From CAZJWR01 sp964549765 (lineage in GTDB: Bacteria; Zixibacteria; MSB-5A5; GN15; JAAZOE01), in the NCBI GenBank assembly GCA_964549765.1, contig CAZJWR010000012.1:1-64000 (forward strand): a DNA stretch of 64,000 nucleotides, read 5' to 3'. Numbering within the stretch: the first letter of the stretch is position 1; each line of letters opens with the position of its first letter. The notes under the pieces were generated by a model, which was not told the origin of the DNA, did no database searches, and saw nothing but the letters and a program-made list of their open reading frames with translations. This document shows, one piece after another, positions 8,607 to 17,139 of the stretch. The translations under genes and the position numbers were made by a program.

Positions 8607-8950
8607 ACTGACAACTTCATAGGGTTTTTCTTCCAGGGGTCAAAGCAAAAATGGTGCGTAACGATCGGGCATATTGCAGTCGACGACACAGGACCCCCCG
8701 GGAAAATATTAAGTCGCGGTTTAATAATAGGATACCGCTGTATTGGTAAAAGATAATACAGCCCCGAGCCGGATACAAACATTTTTTCGCTCGTTATACC
8801 CGTTGCATGGTTGCAGATAATTGCTCATGATCCGGCGGCACCATATGGCCTGTCCGCCCGCGAATTCAGGCCATGAATCAGAATCCCCGATCAAGGTTGA
8901 ATTTCCGCCGGATTTGTGTTAGAATACCCGGTGGAAAAAGGCGTGCAGGA
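8607..8950. other. Divergent intergenic region with a palindrome
   Basis: No gene is supported here. The left part must hold the promoter of the minus-strand exported-protein gene and the right part that of the P-loop gene. The only clear structure is the inverted repeat at 8737-8762, listed separately. The minus strand has a TTTACC / TATTAT pair with a 15-base spacer nearby, a weak promoter candidate overlapping that repeat. Confidence 0.5.
8737..8762. promoter_or_regulatory. Operator-like inverted repeat GCTGTATT-N10-AATACAGC
   Basis: Eight-base arms match perfectly around a 10-base centre in the region between two divergent genes. The size and position fit a binding site for a dimeric repressor or activator. 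There is no T-run, so a terminator is unlikely. The protein that would bind it is unknown. Confidence 0.5.
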
Positions 8951-9502
8951 ATGATATTACCGGATAACAAATTCATCCGGATGCGGAAAATCCTGGTAAT
9001 CGGGCATCCCGGAGCCGGGAAAACGACCCTGGCGGTCAGAATGGGCAGGAGGCTGCACCTGCCGGTGATACACCTTGATAGGGAATTCTGGATGCCCGGC
9101 TGGCAGCAGCCTCCGCGAGAAGAATGGCGGGAACGGGTCCGGAAGATGGTCGCGGGGGAGAGGTGGATTATCGACGGTACCTATGACAATTCTCTGGACG
9201 TTCGACTGCCGCAAGCCGATATAATCGTCTTTCTTGATTTTCCCACCGGTCTGTGTCTGTGGCGGATTGTCAAAAGGTTACTGCGCGGATACGGGCGGGT
9301 GCGGCTTGATATGGGCGATGGATGCCGCGAAAGAGTCGATTGGGCATTCATCAAATTCGTTTGGCAATATCGGAAAATCCGCCGCCCGCGTATCCTGACC
9401 GCTCTGGAGAAATACACGCCCGATGAGAATATCATCCGGCTGATCTCTCCGGGTGAAGTGGATTCGTTTGCCCGGGAATTAGAATGCAGAACGGCGCCAT
9501 GA
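8951..9502 (+). CDS. P-loop nucleotide kinase-like protein (FlaR/adenylate kinase-like)
   Basis: The protein has a Walker A loop in IGHPGAGKTTLAVRMGRRL near the start, then HLDREFWMPGWQQP and WIIDGTYDNSLDVRLPQADI. This order is typical of small P-loop kinases annotated as adenylate kinase-like or 'DNA topology modulation protein FlaR'. The real substrate of that family is not settled. Length from the ATG at 8951 is 183 residues. An internal ATG at 8981 starts directly before the P-loop and is equally credible, while the frame stays open upstream to 8873. The ribosome site is poor for every choice. It is followed by a broken acetyltransferase gene. Confidence 0.8.
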   Translation: MILPDNKFIRMRKILVIGHPGAGKTTLAVRMGRRLHLPVIHLDREFWMPGWQQPPREEWRERVRKMVAGERWIIDGTYDNSLDVRLPQADIIVFLDFPTGLCLWRIVKRLLRGYGRVRLDMGDGCRERVDWAFIKFVWQYRKIRRPRILTALEKYTPDENIIRLISPGEVDSFARELECRTAP

Positions 9503-9536
9503 ATTTTCGAATGCCCGTATCGGTAAGGACGGACAA

Positions 9537-10292
9537 GTGATTTCCGATTTTCAGTATCGCGTCGTCACCGGCCGTGACGCCCCGGATACAATCGCCGCGG
9601 CAGCCCGGCGGATCGGCGGCGAATGGCCGGAATTTATGCTGCATGACCCGGTCGCCGACAACTTCCCGTATTGCTACGACAATCTTCCCGATTATCAATT
9701 CGTGCTGTTGGATACGCAAAGTCAGGAACCGGTCACAATCGGCAATTCGATTCCGCTGGCCTAGAATGATGCCCTGGATAATCTGCCCGACGACGGCTGG
9801 GATTGGGCCATGATCAATGGAGTTGATAGCCATCGGAGGGGCTGCCGTCCCAATCTCCTTTGCGCTCTGCAGGTTGTCGTCTTCAGCGAATACCGTGGAC
9901 GGGGCATCAGCAAAGTTGCAGTCGAGGCGATGCGCGCCATCGGCCGGTCAAGGGGGCTTGCCGATATGATCGCACCGGTACGCCCCAGCCGCAAACACGA
10001 ATTTCCCCGAGTGCCCATTTCCGAATATATAAAGCGGACCGATAGCGCCGGCAGACCATTCGATCCGTGGCTCCGCGTGCATTCTGACCTTGGGGCCAAA
10101 ATCGTCAAACCTTGCCCGACGGCGATGAGGATCACCGGTACGGTGGCGCAATGGGAGGAATGGACCGGAATACAATTCCCCGGAAGCGGCGACTATATAA
10201 TTCCCGGGGCGCTGGTTCCGGTTATTATCGATTGCGAGTCCGACCGGGGCGACTATATCGAACCCAATGTCTGGATGCACCATCCCGGCTGA
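9537..10292 (+). pseudogene. GNAT-family acetyltransferase interrupted by an in-frame amber codon
   Basis: One reading frame runs 251 codons from GTG 9537 (AAGGA about eight bases upstream) to 10292. A single TAG at 9762-9764 splits it after residue 75. Both sides read as one GNAT-like protein: before the stop comes GNSIPLA, after it NDALDNLPDDGWDWAM, then the acetyl-CoA-binding-like stretch VVVFSEYRGRGISKVAVEAM. The position suits Trp, so a TGG to TAG change is the simple explanation. Rest of the frame is intact, so the mutation may be recent, or the stop may be read through. A separate restart at ATG 9810 is possible but would lack the N-terminal part of the fold. Confidence 0.75.
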
Positions 10293-10349
10293 GGCACCCT
10301 CCGGCCCTTTCGGCCGCCGCCCTATCGGCTTCTAAATTCATTGTCCTGT

Positions 10350-10376
10350 TAAGCTTTCAGGGAAATTCTCCGATCA
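10350..10376 (+). promoter_or_regulatory. Weak sigma-28 promoter candidate before the HD-GYP gene
   Basis: TAAG, 15 bases, then TCCGATCA gives six of eight matches to the -10 element GCCGATAA with correct spacing, but the -35 element has one mismatch. It lies about 125 bases before the HD-GYP start. It would tie that gene to motility control. Chance occurrence is quite possible. Confidence 0.3.
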
Positions 10377-10500
10377 TAGGTGTAGAAGTAATAGTCCGTG
10401 CAGTTCGATTGGTACGGAATTCATGAAAGGTTCACGTCATCTTCCGGGCCGGCGATTCGAACCAGACGGGCAAAGACTGACAAAAAAGGTATCACACTGA

Positions 10501-11511
10501 ATGAACCGGCAGGTCCAGGTTGCCTCGCAGGGTTACATACCCGTTGATTTGAATTCGTTGAGAGTCGATAGCGTCCTCGATTTCCACCTTTATATCGCTG
10601 TCGATGGCGACTATGTCCTCTATCGCGCTCCCAGCATGACCTTCACCGAAAAGGCGCGCCAGGCGCTGATCGAACACGGGCAGAAGTTCATCTATATCGC
10701 CCAGCGAGACCGGAAGGCCTATCAGCAGTATATCGAATCTCATCTGCCCGATATAATCAATGACAAAACCCTCGGGGAAGAAGCCCGGTCGACGATCGTC
10801 TATAACAGCGCCCGGATGCTGGTGAAAGACCTCATGGAAAAGCCGTCCCTTCCGGAGAACCTCAAACGCAGCCTGGGGATGGTGGAGATTACGGCCCTGC
10901 ACCTCCTGAAGTCGCAGGATGCCTTCTATCATACCGTCATGGCCATGCCATTCAATTACAGCACCTATACGCATAGCGTCAACGTGTGCATTTTTTCGCT
11001 GGCGCTGGCGGACAGGATCGGCGTCACCGGCAAGAGCGAAATTCATACGCTGGGCACCGGCGCCCTTCTTCACGATATCGGCAAAGCCCGCATCCCCATT
11101 GAAATCATCGAGAAACCTGGCATTTTGACCGAAGCCGAAATGATGATTGTTCGCCGTCATCCGCAGTATGGTTTCGAAATTATCATAAATTCCAATATCA
11201 TCCCTCACGATGCCCATTTCCCGATACTCCAGCATCACGAACGGGAGAACGGAACAGGATACCCCCACAGCTTGCAGTCGAAGGACATTCACAAATACAG
11301 CAAGATCGTGGCTATCGCCGACGTCTTTGACGCTATGACTAGCAAGCGATCCTATCGCGAAGCCAAAGGAGCTTTTCCGGCCCTGAAGGAAATGTACGAC
11401 GATGCGTACGCTTTCGACCGCGACCTGCTCGAGGAGTTCACCCGCCTGCTCGGCGCATCCAATATCGCGGCGAAAAAGCAACAACCCGGTTCCGATAATC
11501 CCCAACATTAA
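10501..11511 (+). CDS. HD-GYP domain protein, likely cyclic-di-GMP phosphodiesterase
   Basis: HD-GYP proteins hydrolyse cyclic-di-GMP. The 336-residue protein has HDIGKARIP at residues 191-199 and HHERENGTGYP at 245-255, so the metal-binding HD residues and the GYP signature are intact and activity is expected. The N-terminal 140 residues form a separate domain starting GYIPVDLNSLRVDSVLDFHL, often found ahead of HD-GYP domains and probably a sensor. There is no membrane segment, so it is cytoplasmic. It lies between two flagellar operons, which suits a role in motility or surface behaviour. Confidence 0.9.
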   Translation: MNRQVQVASQGYIPVDLNSLRVDSVLDFHLYIAVDGDYVLYRAPSMTFTEKARQALIEHGQKFIYIAQRDRKAYQQYIESHLPDIINDKTLGEEARSTIVYNSARMLVKDLMEKPSLPENLKRSLGMVEITALHLLKSQDAFYHTVMAMPFNYSTYTHSVNVCIFSLALADRIGVTGKSEIHTLGTGALLHDIGKARIPIEIIEKPGILTEAEMMIVRRHPQYGFEIIINSNIIPHDAHFPILQHHERENGTGYPHSLQSKDIHKYSKIVAIADVFDAMTSKRSYREAKGAFPALKEMYDDAYAFDRDLLEEFTRLLGASNIAAKKQQPGSDNPQH

Positions 11512-11667
11512 TGAAGACAACGTCATCACACCGGAAAAATATTCTGAGCGTGTCCTGAGAATTATTCCTTTTTAAGACGCAATATTGATATGCGACGGAT
11601 GCGGAGCTTTCCGCTAATATCATCACAATCAATCGCTTATGATAATACCGGCGGCGTGCGATACATA

Positions 11668-11682
11668 TGGCACGGGGCTTGC
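11668..11682 (+). promoter_or_regulatory. Sigma-54 (RpoN) promoter of the flgF operon
   Basis: TGGCAC, GGGGC, TTGC is an exact match to the sigma-54 consensus. Transcription would start near 11694, about 14 bases before the flgF ATG at 11708, leaving just enough room for GGAGGAATAGG as ribosome site. It also shows that the longer frame beginning at 11639 is not the start. Confidence 0.88.
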
Positions 11683-11707
11683 CTATTCCGGGGGTGGAGG
11701 AATAGGT

Positions 11708-12451
11708 ATGCTCAAGGGTATATACAAAGCGGCCTCAGGCATGATCCCCAGACTCAAGCAGCAGGAGATCACGGCCAATAATATCGCCAACGCCTCGACC
11801 CCCGGTTTCAAACGCGATGCGGTGTTTCTGCATGAGCTCGACGCGGCCACCAAAGCGATGGTACCGCGCCAGTCCGATTGGCAGACGCCGATGATTGACC
11901 AAGTCTACACCGATTACGGACAGGGATCATTTGAACGCACCGATGATATGCTGAACCTTGCCATCGAGGGGCCCGGCTTTTTCGTACTGGAACCTCCCGA
12001 AGGCGGACAGCAGGGGATGATCTACACCCGCAACGGCGCCTTCTCGGTCAATGAGGAGGGATATCTGGTCAACAGCGACGGCCTGCGGGTAATGGGCGAC
12101 GGCGGACCGATCGAGGTCGGATCGGGGGCGGTGAATATTGGCGAACAAGGCGAAGTATCGGTTGACGCCGGTGTCGTGGGGCAGTTGCAGGTAGTCGATT
12201 TCCCCGACAAATCGGCGCTGGCGAAAGTCGGCAATTCCGGTTTCACGGCGGATGACGGCGTCGAAACCGTTCCGGCGACCGGGGCCTCGATTAAGCAGGG
12301 GTTTTTGGAGCAGTCCAATATCAATGTCATCAAGGAAATGGTCGGGATGATCGTCGCCCTGCGGCAGTTCGAAACGGGATCCCGGATGATCCAGTCGCAG
12401 GATGAATCCTTGAGCGTGCTCCTCAACGAAGTGGCAAAAACGCGAATGTAG
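11708..12451 (+). CDS. flgF: Flagellar distal/proximal rod protein FlgF
   Basis: The 247-residue protein is a rod protein of the FlgF/FlgG group. It has the N-terminal rod motif (KQQEITANNIANASTPGFKR), the mid-domain MLNLAIEGPGFFVLE and TRNGAFSVNEEGYLVNSDG, and a C-terminal helix EMVGMIVALRQFE. It precedes a clear flgG, so the shorter and more diverged copy is called flgF. The ATG at 11708 is chosen from its ribosome site and the sigma-54 promoter directly upstream. Confidence 0.9.
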   Translation: MLKGIYKAASGMIPRLKQQEITANNIANASTPGFKRDAVFLHELDAATKAMVPRQSDWQTPMIDQVYTDYGQGSFERTDDMLNLAIEGPGFFVLEPPEGGQQGMIYTRNGAFSVNEEGYLVNSDGLRVMGDGGPIEVGSGAVNIGEQGEVSVDAGVVGQLQVVDFPDKSALAKVGNSGFTADDGVETVPATGASIKQGFLEQSNINVIKEMVGMIVALRQFETGSRMIQSQDESLSVLLNEVAKTRM

Positions 12452-12470
12452 ATAAACGAGGGATGACGGC

Positions 12471-13259
12471 ATGATCAAAGCGATGAATACCGCCGCCACC
12501 GGCATGGTGGCGCAACAGACCAGCATCGACAATATCGCCAACAACCTGGCCAACGTCAATACGACCGGGTTCAAGAAGGCTCGCATTGAGTTTCAGGATA
12601 TCCTGTATCAAAACTACCGTCGGGCCGGAACGGCGACGGCTCTCGGGTCGATCACGCCGGTGAACCTGGACGTCGGCTACGGCACGCGGGCGGTGGCAAC
12701 CAGCCGCGAATTTTCGCCCGGCTCGGTGCAGGTGACCCAAAATCCGACCGACCTGGCCGTTGCCGGCAACGGCTTCTTTCAGATTCGTATGCCGGACGGC
12801 ACGACCGGGTACACCCGCGACGGATCATTCAAAATTTCGCCGGACGGGCAGCTGGTTACCTCCGACGGTTTCATCATGACCCCGGAAATCACCATCCCCG
12901 AGGATGCCACCGATCTATCGGTTGGCATCGACGGGCAGGTATTCGTCCTGGTGGTCGGCAATAACGAGCCGCAGCAGATCGGCCAGTTGGAACTGGCGCG
13001 GTTTATCAATCCGGCCGGATTGTCGGCGGTGGGGCACAATCTGTACCTGCAGACGGTTGCTTCCGGCGCGCCGATCACCGGAACGCCGGGGACCGAAGGC
13101 CTGGGAACTATCGACCAGGGAAATCTGGAAAGCTCCAACGTGTCAGTCGTCGACGAGATGGTGAATATGATCATGGCGCAGCGCGCCTATGAGATCAATT
13201 CAAAAGTGATCCAATCGTCGGATGAGATGTCGCAGATGATCAATAACCTGAAGAGGTAA
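12471..13259 (+). CDS. flgG: Flagellar distal rod protein FlgG
   Basis: FlgG forms the distal rod that crosses the periplasm. The 262-residue length is exactly usual. Features are the N-terminal TSIDNIANNLANVNTTGFKK, the FlgG-type QDILYQNYRRAG, the mid-motif TDLAVAGNGFFQI, and the C-terminal SNVSVVDEMVNMIMAQRAYE. The gene follows flgF by 19 bases and its stop overlaps the flgA start by one base. Confidence 0.98.
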   Translation: MIKAMNTAATGMVAQQTSIDNIANNLANVNTTGFKKARIEFQDILYQNYRRAGTATALGSITPVNLDVGYGTRAVATSREFSPGSVQVTQNPTDLAVAGNGFFQIRMPDGTTGYTRDGSFKISPDGQLVTSDGFIMTPEITIPEDATDLSVGIDGQVFVLVVGNNEPQQIGQLELARFINPAGLSAVGHNLYLQTVASGAPITGTPGTEGLGTIDQGNLESSNVSVVDEMVNMIMAQRAYEINSKVIQSSDEMSQMINNLKR

Positions 13260-13942
13260 TGATGCAATTCGTTTTACGGGCATTGGCGGCGCTTATGGTT
13301 TTGACCTCGGCGGTTTCGGGTGAAACCCTCGAGGCGTATCTGCGCGCCGAAATCATTGCCGATTATCACCTCGATTCGGCCGACGTTTCGATCTCGATCC
13401 TGCGCAGCACTCTGACGCCGGTAGATGTGTCCGCCTACAACGTAAAAGCCTACCCATTGGCCCAGGGCGATCCGGTCGGACGATTTCCGATGCGAGTGGA
13501 ATTGTACCGCGACGGTGAGATGACCGAAAGAGGATCGGTATCGCTGGACGTGCGACGGTATGCCGATCTACTGGTTCCAAAACAAAACATCCGCCGCCAC
13601 GAAATGCTCGTACCCGATATGTTCGAACGCAAACGGTTCGACGTCACGTCGTACACGGAAGACATGCTGACCGATTTCACGCAGTTGGATGGATGCCGGG
13701 CGGCGCAAAACCTCCCCGCCGGACGGATGATCCCAGGCCGGCGTATCGAGAAAACGCCCGACGTCGAATATGGCGCGCCGATCACGATCATCGGCAAGAG
13801 CCGCCTGTTTGAAATCCGCGCCAAGGGTACCGCGCTGCAGAACGGCGTCACGGGCGAGACGGTGAAAGTCAAGAATGACGATTCGAAGAAAATCCTGACC
13901 GGGACGGTTACCGGCCCCGGTACGGTAGAGATAGACATCTGA
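13259..13942 (+). CDS. flgA: Flagellar P-ring assembly chaperone FlgA
   Basis: FlgA helps the P-ring protein FlgI assemble in the periplasm. The 227-residue product starts with a signal peptide (MMQFVLRALAALMVLTSAVSG). It carries a SAF-like domain with LVPKQNIRRHEMLVPDMFE and ends with the family's GAPITIIGKSRLFEIRAKGT and GVTGETVKVKN blocks. The start overlaps the flgG stop; the second ATG, three bases on, is equally possible. Order flgG-flgA-flgH-flgI is typical of rod-ring operons outside the enterics. Confidence 0.93.
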   Translation: MMQFVLRALAALMVLTSAVSGETLEAYLRAEIIADYHLDSADVSISILRSTLTPVDVSAYNVKAYPLAQGDPVGRFPMRVELYRDGEMTERGSVSLDVRRYADLLVPKQNIRRHEMLVPDMFERKRFDVTSYTEDMLTDFTQLDGCRAAQNLPAGRMIPGRRIEKTPDVEYGAPITIIGKSRLFEIRAKGTALQNGVTGETVKVKNDDSKKILTGTVTGPGTVEIDI

Positions 13943-13958
13943 GTCATTGGAGGATAGG

Positions 13959-14546
13959 ATGAATATCAAGCGGATATTTATCGCGACCACGATTCTGGTT
14001 TTGCTGCCCTTTACGATTGTCATCAAAGCAGGCGATTTCGGCCAGGCCAAATCGTTGTTTTCGGACATCAAGGCGCATCAGGTCGGCGATATCCTGACGG
14101 TCAACATCTATGAAAACACCCAGGCGACCAATAAGACCGAGACGAAGACGGAAAAAAGCAGTGATGCCTCGGTCGAGGGCGGTCCCGGAAGCGGCTTTTT
14201 CGATTTCATTCCGCTCTTCGGCGCCAGCGCCGCCAGCAAAAACACGTTTGACGGCAAAGGCGAGAACCTGCGCAACCGCAACCTTCGGGCCAAGATGTCG
14301 GTTACAGTAGTTGCCGTCAAGGATAACGGCGACCTGGTCATCGAGGGCAGCCGGACGGTGGGAATTTCCACCGACAAGGAAACGCTGACCCTAACCGGTG
14401 TGGTCCGCCAACGCGACGTCAAGGCCGACAACAGCATCGATTCCTGGCTGATCGCCGACGCCGAAATCAACTATCGCGGCAAGGGATCGATTTCCAGCGG
14501 CAGCCGCCCCGGCCCGGTTATGCGTTTTCTCAACTGGCTGTTTTAA
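13959..14546 (+). CDS. flgH: Flagellar L-ring protein FlgH without a lipobox
   Basis: FlgH forms the outer-membrane L ring. The 195-residue protein has the family core SLFSDIKAHQVGDILTVNIY, then NLRAKMSVTVVAVKDNGDLV, GVVRQRDVKADNSIDS and IADAEINYRGKGSIS. It has an N-terminal hydrophobic export signal but no cysteine anywhere, so it cannot carry the usual lipid anchor. The ATG at 13959 follows TTGGAGGATAGG and is preferred over an in-frame TTG at 13947. It sits 10 bases before flgI. Confidence 0.94.
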   Translation: MNIKRIFIATTILVLLPFTIVIKAGDFGQAKSLFSDIKAHQVGDILTVNIYENTQATNKTETKTEKSSDASVEGGPGSGFFDFIPLFGASAASKNTFDGKGENLRNRNLRAKMSVTVVAVKDNGDLVIEGSRTVGISTDKETLTLTGVVRQRDVKADNSIDSWLIADAEINYRGKGSISSGSRPGPVMRFLNWLF

Positions 14547-14556
14547 AGGAGGAGCC

Positions 14557-15666
14557 ATGGATAGGCTTCGAAAAATAATTGCGCTCATTATCATCCTGTT
14601 GCTCTGTTCTCTAAGCGCCGCCGCCGACGCGGTGCGCATTAAGGATATCTGTCGTTACCAGGGGGACACCGACGTCGACCTCATCGGCTATGGCTTGATT
14701 ATCGGCCTTGATGGCAGCGGCGACGGCAAAGGAACGCAGTTTACGATACAGTCTTTGGTCAACATGATGGAGCGAATGGGCCTGACGGTCAGTCCCGATG
14801 AAGTCAAGGTGAAGAATGTCGCCGCCGTCATGGTCACCGGCAAAATTTCGGCGGTCCACAAGCCCGGATCGCGGATCGATGTCACAGTGTCCTCGGTCGG
14901 CGACGCGACCTCGCTTCAAGGCGGAACCCTCTTGATGACGCCGCTGTCATCGCTGGACGGCACTGTCTACGCCGTCGCGCAAGGCCCGGTGTCTATCGGC
15001 GGCTTCAATGTGCAGCTCCAAGACGGCAACAAAATCGTCAACAACTATACTCTGGTCGGCCGCGTGCCGGGCGGGGGACTGGTCGAAAAATCTCCTCCGG
15101 ATGGCGCCGACGGGAACGAACTCTATTTGTCGCTCCTCAATCCCGACTACACGACGGCGTCGCGGATTGTCGACCGGATCAACCTCGAATACGGCCTGAC
15201 CGCCTACGCCGTGGATGAGGCAACCGTGCGGCTGAGCGTGCCCGATTCGTTGTCGCATCCCAATGACCGAATAAAATTCATGTCCATCATCGGCAACCTG
15301 CGGGTTGCTCCCGATGAGGTCGCCCGTGTGGTCATCAATGAAAAAACCGGGACAATCGTCGCCGGCCAGCATGTGTCGATCTCGCCGGTGGCGCTGGCGC
15401 ACGGCAATCTGACCATCAACATCCAGACCCAGCCGGTTATTTCCCAGCCGACGGCGTTCTCGCAAGGACAGACGGTGGTGACGTCGCAATCGCAGGTAAC
15501 AGTAAACGAAGAGGTTGCCCGCGTCATGACCTTCCCGGAATCGGTTACGATATCGGAGATTGCGACGGCTCTCAATGAAATCGGCGCGACCCCCCGGGAT
15601 ATCATCGCCATTTTTCAGGCGCTCAAGGAAACCGGGGCGCTGCGGGCCGAATTGGTGCTGATGTAA
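14557..15666 (+). CDS. flgI: Flagellar P-ring protein FlgI
   Basis: FlgI forms the periplasmic P ring around the rod. The 369-residue protein has a signal peptide ending near SLSAAADA, then VRIKDICRYQGDTDVDLIGY and GLIIGLDGSGDGKGTQFT, hallmark FlgI sequences. It ends with the usual TPRDIIAIFQALKETGALRA block. Length is normal. flgJ starts at the very next base after the stop codon. Confidence 0.98.
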   Translation: MDRLRKIIALIIILLLCSLSAAADAVRIKDICRYQGDTDVDLIGYGLIIGLDGSGDGKGTQFTIQSLVNMMERMGLTVSPDEVKVKNVAAVMVTGKISAVHKPGSRIDVTVSSVGDATSLQGGTLLMTPLSSLDGTVYAVAQGPVSIGGFNVQLQDGNKIVNNYTLVGRVPGGGLVEKSPPDGADGNELYLSLLNPDYTTASRIVDRINLEYGLTAYAVDEATVRLSVPDSLSHPNDRIKFMSIIGNLRVAPDEVARVVINEKTGTIVAGQHVSISPVALAHGNLTINIQTQPVISQPTAFSQGQTVVTSQSQVTVNEEVARVMTFPESVTISEIATALNEIGATPRDIIAIFQALKETGALRAELVLM

Positions 15667-16584
15667 ATGAAAATTTCGCCCGAACAGAATCGGCTGATGC
15701 CGACGGCGACCCCGGCTAAAAAAGGGCCGGAGTGCGAACAGACGCTGGAGATGAAGAAAATGCGGCTGCGCAAAGCGACGCGGGAATTCGAGTCGTTCTT
15801 CATCCTGCATATGCTTCAGGCGATGCGGCAGACGATTCCCAAGAGCGAATTGCTGGAGGGCGGATTGGGGCAGGATACCTACACGTCGATGTTCGATGAT
15901 GAGCTGGCCCGGACGGTGGCCGGATCGAGCCCCGACAGCCTTTCGGAGATGCTGTATAAATCCCTCGAAAAGCACCTCGATGCAACTGAAGCAGGTACCG
16001 ATAAGAGGGCACCTGCAACCGGTACGGAACTGAACCGACAACCGGCGGTCAAGCCGCTCGATCAATCGAATTTTCAGCCGGCGGAATCGATCCGTCCGGA
16101 TGAGCCGATACCGACCGTGAAGGAAAACCCGAAGCCCCCGGAGATTTCGCCGGTGTCGATACCCAAAGTAGCCACCGATCCGATATTGAAAGAATTCGGC
16201 GAGACGATCTCCAGTGCCGCGCGCACCTACCGGGTCGATCCGCGACTGGTGTATTCGGTCATCAAGGCCGAATCCAACGGTCAATCGGATGCGGTATCGC
16301 CGCAGGGCGCCAAGGGATTGATGCAGTTGGTCGACGGCACGGCCGCGGCGATGGGTGTGGTTGACAGCCTCGATCCGCATCAGAATATTCACGGCGGAAC
16401 GAAATATCTGCGTCGGTTGCTTGACCGATACGACGGCAATGTGAAACTCGCCGTGGCGGCCTATAACGCCGGGCCGGGCGCTGTTTCAAAATACGACGGT
16501 GTTCCACCGTATCCTGAAACACGACGGTATGTGGAGAAAGTATTGGCGGGGCTCCATAGCGGCTCCTTGCCGATGGGAAGATAA
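15667..16584 (+). CDS. flgJ: FlgJ-like rod-binding protein fused to an SLT lytic transglycosylase
   Basis: FlgJ caps the growing rod and opens the cell wall. Residues 35-100 are the rod-binding domain (REFESFFILHMLQAMRQTIP, then SMFDDELARTV). After a Pro-rich linker of about 70 residues, residues 175-295 form a soluble lytic transglycosylase domain: the catalytic Glu is at 202 in VIKAESNGQSDAVSPQGAKG, followed by GLMQL and AVAAYNAGPGAV. Enteric FlgJ instead carries a GH73 glucosaminidase. There is no signal peptide, as expected for a protein passed through the flagellar export channel. Confidence 0.93.
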   Translation: MKISPEQNRLMPTATPAKKGPECEQTLEMKKMRLRKATREFESFFILHMLQAMRQTIPKSELLEGGLGQDTYTSMFDDELARTVAGSSPDSLSEMLYKSLEKHLDATEAGTDKRAPATGTELNRQPAVKPLDQSNFQPAESIRPDEPIPTVKENPKPPEISPVSIPKVATDPILKEFGETISSAARTYRVDPRLVYSVIKAESNGQSDAVSPQGAKGLMQLVDGTAAAMGVVDSLDPHQNIHGGTKYLRRLLDRYDGNVKLAVAAYNAGPGAVSKYDGVPPYPETRRYVEKVLAGLHSGSLPMGR

Positions 16585-16605
16585 GACTTTGACCTAAAGT
16601 GCATT

Positions 16606-17136
16606 ATGCAGAAAGCCGACAATAATAACGTGGATGGAGTCTTGGAAAAACTATTGGACGAACTCATCAACGTCATCGGTGACGAGGCGATCCTGTTCGA
16701 AAAATTCCTCGAACTGCTCGAAGAGCAGCAACAGGCGCTGATTACCAATGACCCCGATGAGTTGAAGACGGTGACCGCCCGGATACAGCAGGTCGCGGCT
16801 CAGTCGCAGCGGCTCGAACAGGTGCGGATTTCGCTTGTCGAGGAGATCCGCCGGGTTGGCGGCGCCGAGGCCGATCTGAATGTGTCCAAAATCTGCGATA
16901 TGGCCGACCCGGAACGTTCCACACAACTGCAGACGTTTCGGACCATGATTCTCGATCTGTACGGAAAGATCGAGCAGACGCGGATGCGAAACGGCCTCTT
17001 GATTGAGCAATCGCTGGAACAGATACAAAACACGATCGATGTCATCGGGCGGATCCCGGCGCAGAAGGAAACCTATCGCAAGCATGGAGGCGTCTCCAGG
17101 GAATTTCAGCGGCTTGGAGTAGACAGGAGAGTCTGA
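16606..17136 (+). CDS. flgN: FlgN-family export chaperone
   Basis: FlgN-type chaperones hold the hook-junction proteins FlgK and FlgL for export. The 176-residue protein is almost wholly helical by composition, with DEAILFEKFLELLEEQQQAL and a middle LKTVTARIQQVAAQSQRLEQ, and lies three bases before flgK. This position and the pattern of long amphipathic helices fit FlgN. Sequence in this family is poorly conserved, so the call rests on both together. Confidence 0.85.
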   Translation: MQKADNNNVDGVLEKLLDELINVIGDEAILFEKFLELLEEQQQALITNDPDELKTVTARIQQVAAQSQRLEQVRISLVEEIRRVGGAEADLNVSKICDMADPERSTQLQTFRTMILDLYGKIEQTRMRNGLLIEQSLEQIQNTIDVIGRIPAQKETYRKHGGVSREFQRLGVDRRV

Positions 17137-17139
17137 CAC

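Noticed and set aside
10440..10480. T-loop-like CGATTCGAACC hinting at a minus-strand tRNA or attachment site
   Set aside because: The flanking bases do not pair as a T stem and no acceptor or anticodon arm is present.
14947..16392. 481-codon open frame on the minus strand opposite flgI and flgJ
   Set aside because: Arg/His-rich low-information sequence opposite two certain genes; long only because of high-GC codon bias.
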